Part shown: positions 60,549 through 64,000 of the stretch, piece after piece
Numbering within the stretch: position 1 is the first letter of the stretch
Layout of the letters: each line of letters opens with the position of its first letter
Assembly (NCBI GenBank): GCA_025358305.1
Contig: JANYJZ010000006.1
Location: 1-64,000, forward strand
Direction of reading: 5' to 3'
Source: Ignavibacteriota bacterium
GTDB taxonomy: Bacteria; Bacteroidota; Ignavibacteria; UBA10030; SZUA-254
Length of the DNA stretch: 64,000 bases
The notes under the pieces: generated by a model
Told to the model about the DNA's origin: nothing
The model's database searches: none
Seen by the model: only the letters and a program-made list of their open reading frames with translations
Program-made: the position numbers and the translations under genes

Positions 60549-61495
60549 TTCGTCTGGTCCGAGGTGAGTTGTCGGAAAATGTCTTCGAGGCTCGTCTTCT
60601 CCCGGTGGAGCTCGATGAGCGTCCACCCCTTCTCGACGCAGAGCCGGAAGAGGTCCTTGCGGATGTCCGCGCCGGTCGTCTCGATGCTCAAGGACTTGCG
60701 GCCGTCCAGTTCGGCGAGGAGCGAGACGTTTTCCACCGCGGGGATGACCCGCAACTGCAGCGCGATCGCTTCAAACCGAGAGCCCGCAGGCGTGTCCACT
60801 TCCAAGAGCACCTTCTCCCCTCCCTGCATGCTGTGCTGGAGCTCGGCGATCGGGCTGTCGGCGACGATCTTCCCGCGGTTGATGATGACGACGCGGTCGC
60901 AGGTGGCCTGGACCTCCGGCAGGATATGCGTGGAGAGGACGACCGTCTTCTCCTTGCCGATATTCTGAATGAGGCTCCGGATCTCGACGATCTGGTTCGG
61001 GTCGAGTCCGCTCGTCGGCTCGTCGAGGATGAGGACCCGGGGATCATGGATGAGCGCCGCGGCGAGGCCGACGCGCTGCCGGTAGCCTTTCGAGAGCTGG
61101 CCGATGTCCTTGTGCTTCATCTCCCCGAGGCCGCAGACCTCGACCATCTCCCGCAACCGGAGCGAGACGCGGTGCTTCAGCACGCCCTGGAGTTCGGCGG
61201 CGTAGGAGAGGTACTCGACGACGTTCATGTCGAGATAGAGGGGGTTCTGCTCTGGCAGGTAGCCGACCAACCGACGCACTTCGAGAGAGTGCGTGCGGAT
61301 GTCGAGCCCTTCAACCTGAACCGAGCCTGCGGTCGGGGTCAGGAAGCACGTGATCATGCGCATCGTCGTGGTCTTCCCCGCGCCGTTCGGGCCTAAGAAG
61401 CCGAGGATCTCCCCGGAGTGAACCTCGAACGAGATGTTGTCGACCGCCTTGGCGTCGCCGTAGTTCTTGGAGAGCTGAGAGACTAGAATGGACAT
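60545..61495 (-). CDS. gldA: GldA-like ABC ATPase
   Basis: A 316-residue ABC ATPase: Walker A GPNGAGKTT, signature LSKGYRQRVGLAAAL, Walker B VLILDEPTSGLDP, with a C-terminal domain typical of gliding-type transporters. It is the first gene of the gldA-gldF-gldG-DUF4340 operon. Confidence 0.93.
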   Translation of the reverse strand: MSILVSQLSKNYGDAKAVDNISFEVHSGEILGFLGPNGAGKTTTMRMITCFLTPTAGSVQVEGLDIRTHSLEVRRLVGYLPEQNPLYLDMNVVEYLSYAAELQGVLKHRVSLRLREMVEVCGLGEMKHKDIGQLSKGYRQRVGLAAALIHDPRVLILDEPTSGLDPNQIVEIRSLIQNIGKEKTVVLSTHILPEVQATCDRVVIINRGKIVADSPIAELQHSMQGGEKVLLEVDTPAGSRFEAIALQLRVIPAVENVSLLAELDGRKSLSIETTGADIRKDLFRLCVEKGWTLIELHREKTSLEDIFRQLTSDQTK

Positions 61496-61552
61496 TTCGA
61501 AACTGTGCTGGTTTCGCTATGTATGAGAGATGTTCGCCTTCATCGGAGGGCA

Positions 61553-61581
61553 AATATGACAAGAATTTGTGAAAAATGCAA
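61553..61581 (-). promoter_or_regulatory. candidate promoter of the gldAFG operon
   Basis: Minus strand TTGCAT (61576-61581), 17-base spacer, CATATT (61553-61558). The overlapping CATATTTG also resembles the Bacteroidota -7 element TANNTTTG. Confidence 0.45.
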
Positions 61582-61661
61582 CTTTGGCTCGCGGGTTCCG
61601 GCTCCCCGGCCGTGTCAGACCAAGGACCACACGGTCCTCTAGAACAGACCAAAGACCGCGA

Positions 61662-62534
61662 TCAGAGCTTCACAATGCGGGAATTGAGAAGTTCGGAGGT
61701 GACCGCGACTCTCTTCCCGACACGCAAGTCCGACCCTTCTTTCTCCGTCACCTCGACACGGACGATGTTCGCGCCGGCGACGACGGAGACAAGGATACCC
61801 CCCGCGCCGGTCTTGACCAGGGCGGAGATTTCCCCTTCGATCGTGAACGCGCCGCCGGACGAGGCGGCGAAGAGATCGGACGGGACCCCCCGGTGCACCA
61901 CCGCTCCCGCCTCAAGAGAGAGCACCCGACCTGCAAGCCGGCAGATCTCGGCAACGTCGTGGGACACCATGATGACGGTCATCCGGAACCGCGCATGGAG
62001 CTCCAGGAGCTCATCCTGGAGCTTCACGCGCGCCGCGCGGTCGAGCGCGGAAAGCGGTTCATCCAACAGGAGGAGCTTCGGTTTCCGGACAAGGGCCCGG
62101 GCGAGCGCCACGCGCTGCTGCTGCCCTCCGGAAAGGGCCCCGGGGAAACGGTCGGCAAGCTCCCGGAGATCGGTCATGCCGAGAAGCTCGTCGGCGACGG
62201 CCGAGCGGTCGCGCGAACCTGCGGCATATTCCAGATTGCCGCGGACGGTCATGTGCGGGAAGAGCGCATAGTCCTGAAACACGAATCCGAGCTCTCTGCG
62301 GCGCGTGGCAAGGTTCACGCGCGAGCGACTGTCGTACCAGCACTCCGCGCCGGCGGAGACCGTTCCTTCGTCCGGCGCCGTCAGTCCGGCGATCATCCGC
62401 AACAGGGTCGTCTTTCCGGCGCCGGAAGGGCCGTAGAGGGCGACGAACTCGCCTTCGCTCACCTCTTCCTCGACCGAAAGGAGCATCGGGCCGGAACTTG
62501 CATGGAGCATCTTTCGCACCTTGAACCGGATCAT
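61662..62534 (-). CDS. modC: molybdate ABC transporter ATPase
   Basis: A 290-residue ABC ATPase: Walker A GPSGAGKTT, signature LSGGQQQRVALARAL, Walker B LLLLDEPLSALD, and a C-terminal TOBE-like region (EGEISALVKTGAGGILVSV). The position after modB and modA identifies it as molybdate/tungstate type. The 43-codon upstream extension overlaps modB and is rejected. Confidence 0.92.
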   Translation of the reverse strand: MIRFKVRKMLHASSGPMLLSVEEEVSEGEFVALYGPSGAGKTTLLRMIAGLTAPDEGTVSAGAECWYDSRSRVNLATRRRELGFVFQDYALFPHMTVRGNLEYAAGSRDRSAVADELLGMTDLRELADRFPGALSGGQQQRVALARALVRKPKLLLLDEPLSALDRAARVKLQDELLELHARFRMTVIMVSHDVAEICRLAGRVLSLEAGAVVHRGVPSDLFAASSGGAFTIEGEISALVKTGAGGILVSVVAGANIVRVEVTEKEGSDLRVGKRVAVTSELLNSRIVKL

Positions 62535-62544
62535 CGGATCTGCC

Positions 62545-63219
62545 TCACCAGATCCTCGCGGATCGTTTCCAATAGACCGGGAGGAGGATAGAGAAGGTGA
62601 CGCCGATGAGAATGAGCGCGTACGTGTTTGCTGCCGCGTAATGCAGGACCTCCACCTCGTCATAAATCGCGATGGAGGCCACGCGCGTCACGCCCGGGAT
62701 GTTGCCGCCGATCATGAGGACGACGCCGAACTCCCCGATCGTATGCGCGAAACTCAGTACGATGCCCGAGAGGAGCGCAGGCTTCATCCCCGGAAGAAGA
62801 ACGCGCAGAAGGGTCTGAAACCGCGATTTCCCAAGGGTTGCGGAGGCTTCCGCCAGCGACGCGGGGATAGAGCGAAACCCGGACTGGAGCGGCTGCACCA
62901 TGAACGGAAGACTGTAGACCACCGACGCGACGACGAGGCCCGGGAACGAAAAGACGAGCCGCAGATCGAACAACGATGCGAGCGCGCCTCCGACGGCCCC
63001 CGCCGGATTGAACGCGATGAGAAAGTAGAACCCGAGGACCGTTGGGGGGAGAACGAGCGGCATGCTGATGAGCGTCTCAGCGAACGGCCGCAGCCGGCTC
63101 GGCGAGAAGGCGATCCAGTAGGCTATCGGGATGCCGGCAGCCAGCAAGATGAGCGTCGTGGCCGACGCGAGCTTCAGCGTCAACAGGAGCGTCCCGACCA
63201 TCTCGGAGGTAAGTTCCAT
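62545..63219 (-). CDS. modB: molybdate ABC transporter permease
   Basis: A 224-residue permease with five helices and the family motif EASATLGKSRFQTLLRVLLPGMKPALLSG, preceded by MPLVLPPTVLGFYFL. It is placed 21 bases after modA and ten bases before modC. Confidence 0.94.
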   Translation of the reverse strand: MELTSEMVGTLLLTLKLASATTLILLAAGIPIAYWIAFSPSRLRPFAETLISMPLVLPPTVLGFYFLIAFNPAGAVGGALASLFDLRLVFSFPGLVVASVVYSLPFMVQPLQSGFRSIPASLAEASATLGKSRFQTLLRVLLPGMKPALLSGIVLSFAHTIGEFGVVLMIGGNIPGVTRVASIAIYDEVEVLHYAAANTYALILIGVTFSILLPVYWKRSARIW

Positions 63220-63240
63220 CGTCAGTCCCTGAGCGTCATA

Positions 63241-64000
63241 TTATGGGAGCCGATAGCCGTACCGAAGGAAGATCGAGCGTGCCTCCGGCGTAAAGAGGAA
63301 CTGAAAGAACTCGCGCGCGCGCGCGGCGTCGCCCGGCGAGCCGCGGCGGACGACGAGGGCGGCTTGGGGGATCGGCGGATAGAGCGACGTGTCGACACGG
63401 ACCCATTCCCGAGCGTCGCCTCCCGCCGCGGAAACAACGGCCGACGAGGAGGTGAAGCCGATCTCCGCCGCGCGCGAATCAACGTACTGGTTCACCTGTG
63501 CGACGCTTTCGCCGTAGACGATCTTTGACGAGACGGCGTCGTAGAGCCCGCCGGCTTGGAGCGCAGCGATCGCGGCGGCGCCATACGGCGCATTGCGCGG
63601 GTTCGCGACGGCGATCTTCTTCACCGCCGGATCAAGGAGCGCGCTGAGCCCCCCTTTGACCGAGATCCCGGTCTTGGACCAGAGAATGAGCGTCCCGAAC
63701 GCGTAGACGCGGGGGGTATCAAGGGCGATCCCGTCGCGCCAGAGGCCCATGGGATAAGCGGTGTCGGCGGAGAGGAGAACGTCGAACGGGGCGCCGTTCC
63801 GGATCTGGGAGGAGAGCGCGCCGGAGGACCCGACGACACTCCGGATCGTTTTCCCGGTCGCTCGCTTGAACGCGTCCGTCAGATCGGGGATGAGGTACTG
63901 CGCATTGGCCGCGACGGCGACCGTCTGGGCGCGTAGTGCAAGACCGGTGAAAATGAGGAGAAAGAAAAGAAAGACGAGCCTTCGCGGAGGTGAAATGCGG
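63241..64000 (-). CDS. modA: molybdate-binding protein ModA, cut by the window edge
   Basis: About 252 residues are visible; the start codon lies beyond the right edge. The visible N-terminus includes a signal peptide (LVFLFFLLIFTGLALRAQ), then the ModA pattern VAVAANAQYLIPDL, GSSGALSSQI, NGAPFDVLLSAD and the C-terminal RSIFLRYGYRLP. The internal ATG at 63750 is not the start. It should bind molybdate or tungstate in the periplasm for ModBC. Confidence 0.9.
   Translation of the reverse strand, partial: RISPPRRLVFLFFLLIFTGLALRAQTVAVAANAQYLIPDLTDAFKRATGKTIRSVVGSSGALSSQIRNGAPFDVLLSADTAYPMGLWRDGIALDTPRVYAFGTLILWSKTGISVKGGLSALLDPAVKKIAVANPRNAPYGAAAIAALQAGGLYDAVSSKIVYGESVAQVNQYVDSRAAEIGFTSSSAVVSAAGGDAREWVRVDTSLYPPIPQAALVVRRGSPGDAARAREFFQFLFTPEARSIFLRYGYRLP

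Noticed and set aside
1-64000. tRNA, rRNA, CRISPR arrays, prophage or integrative elements
   Set aside because: I looked for cloverleaf-like patterns, regularly spaced repeats, integrases and transposases on both strands and saw none. A tRNA could still be missed by eye; a tRNAscan-type run would settle it.

Overview
The window comes from a GC-rich Gram-negative bacterium of the FCB/Bacteroidota-Chlorobiota lineage, most likely an Ignavibacteria-like member. The evidence is: a T9SS type A C-terminal sorting domain with the YPNPFNPST signature, GldA/GldF/GldG gliding-type ABC transporter genes, a PKD-rich giant surface protein, a Reg_prop/Y_Y_Y histidine kinase, an AtpZ-AtpI-AtpB-E-F-H-A-G ATP synthase operon without beta and epsilon, and an alanine-rich tail on ribosomal protein S16. 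Almost every gene lies on the minus strand. The three clear plus-strand genes are at the left edge, at 54.1 kb and at 55.1 kb. Very long plus-strand ORFs opposite real genes are antisense shadows of the GC-rich codon usage. I see no rRNA, tRNA, CRISPR array or transposase.

Layout, left to right. 0.2-1.2 kb: a membrane-anchored class III cyclase-like protein. 1.2-11.3 kb (minus): a housekeeping operon, read ffh - rpsP - khpA - rimM - trmD - rplS - MqnA/MqnD-like - recN - prolyl oligopeptidase - cysS. 11.6-14.8 kb: secreted proteins (one a metal-binding/acetolactate-decarboxylase-like fusion), trmO and small unknowns. 14.9-23.1 kb: M23 peptidase - bactofilin - ATP synthase - aminotransferase. 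23.2-29.5 kb: an orphan sorting domain and a giant PKD adhesin exported by T9SS. 29.9-36.5 kb: small membrane protein and lipoprotein, then Nudix - NamZ/DUF1343 - sensor kinase - response regulator. 36.7-39.4 kb: a BNR propeller, a ubiquitin-like sulfur carrier ending in Gly-Gly, and a ThiF/MoeB-rhodanese E1. 39.6-42.0 kb: a PQQ-type propeller.

The most interesting region is 42.2-53.7 kb. It is a thirteen-gene, tightly overlapping minus-strand operon: a cytidylyltransferase-like enzyme, MlaE/MlaF/MlaD-type lipid transporter subunits, a flippase-like membrane protein, a YdjM-like membrane protein, two CDP-alcohol phosphotransferases with unusual active sites, an ATP-grasp enzyme, a class III aminotransferase, a Gfo/Idh/MocA dehydrogenase, a HAD phosphatase and myo-inositol-1-phosphate synthase. 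I infer a pathway that makes inositol phosphate, may convert part of it to an amino-cyclitol, activates it with CTP, joins it to a lipid or polyol, and moves the product through the envelope. The set of families is recognisable, but I do not know this exact combination as a described system.

The right end holds a divergent coiled-coil lipoprotein, a GT-C glycosyltransferase-like protein, a GldA-GldF-GldG-DUF4340/LysM operon and a molybdate transporter (modABC), with modA cut by the window edge. Candidate promoters are of sigma70 type, nearly all with a 17-base spacer.
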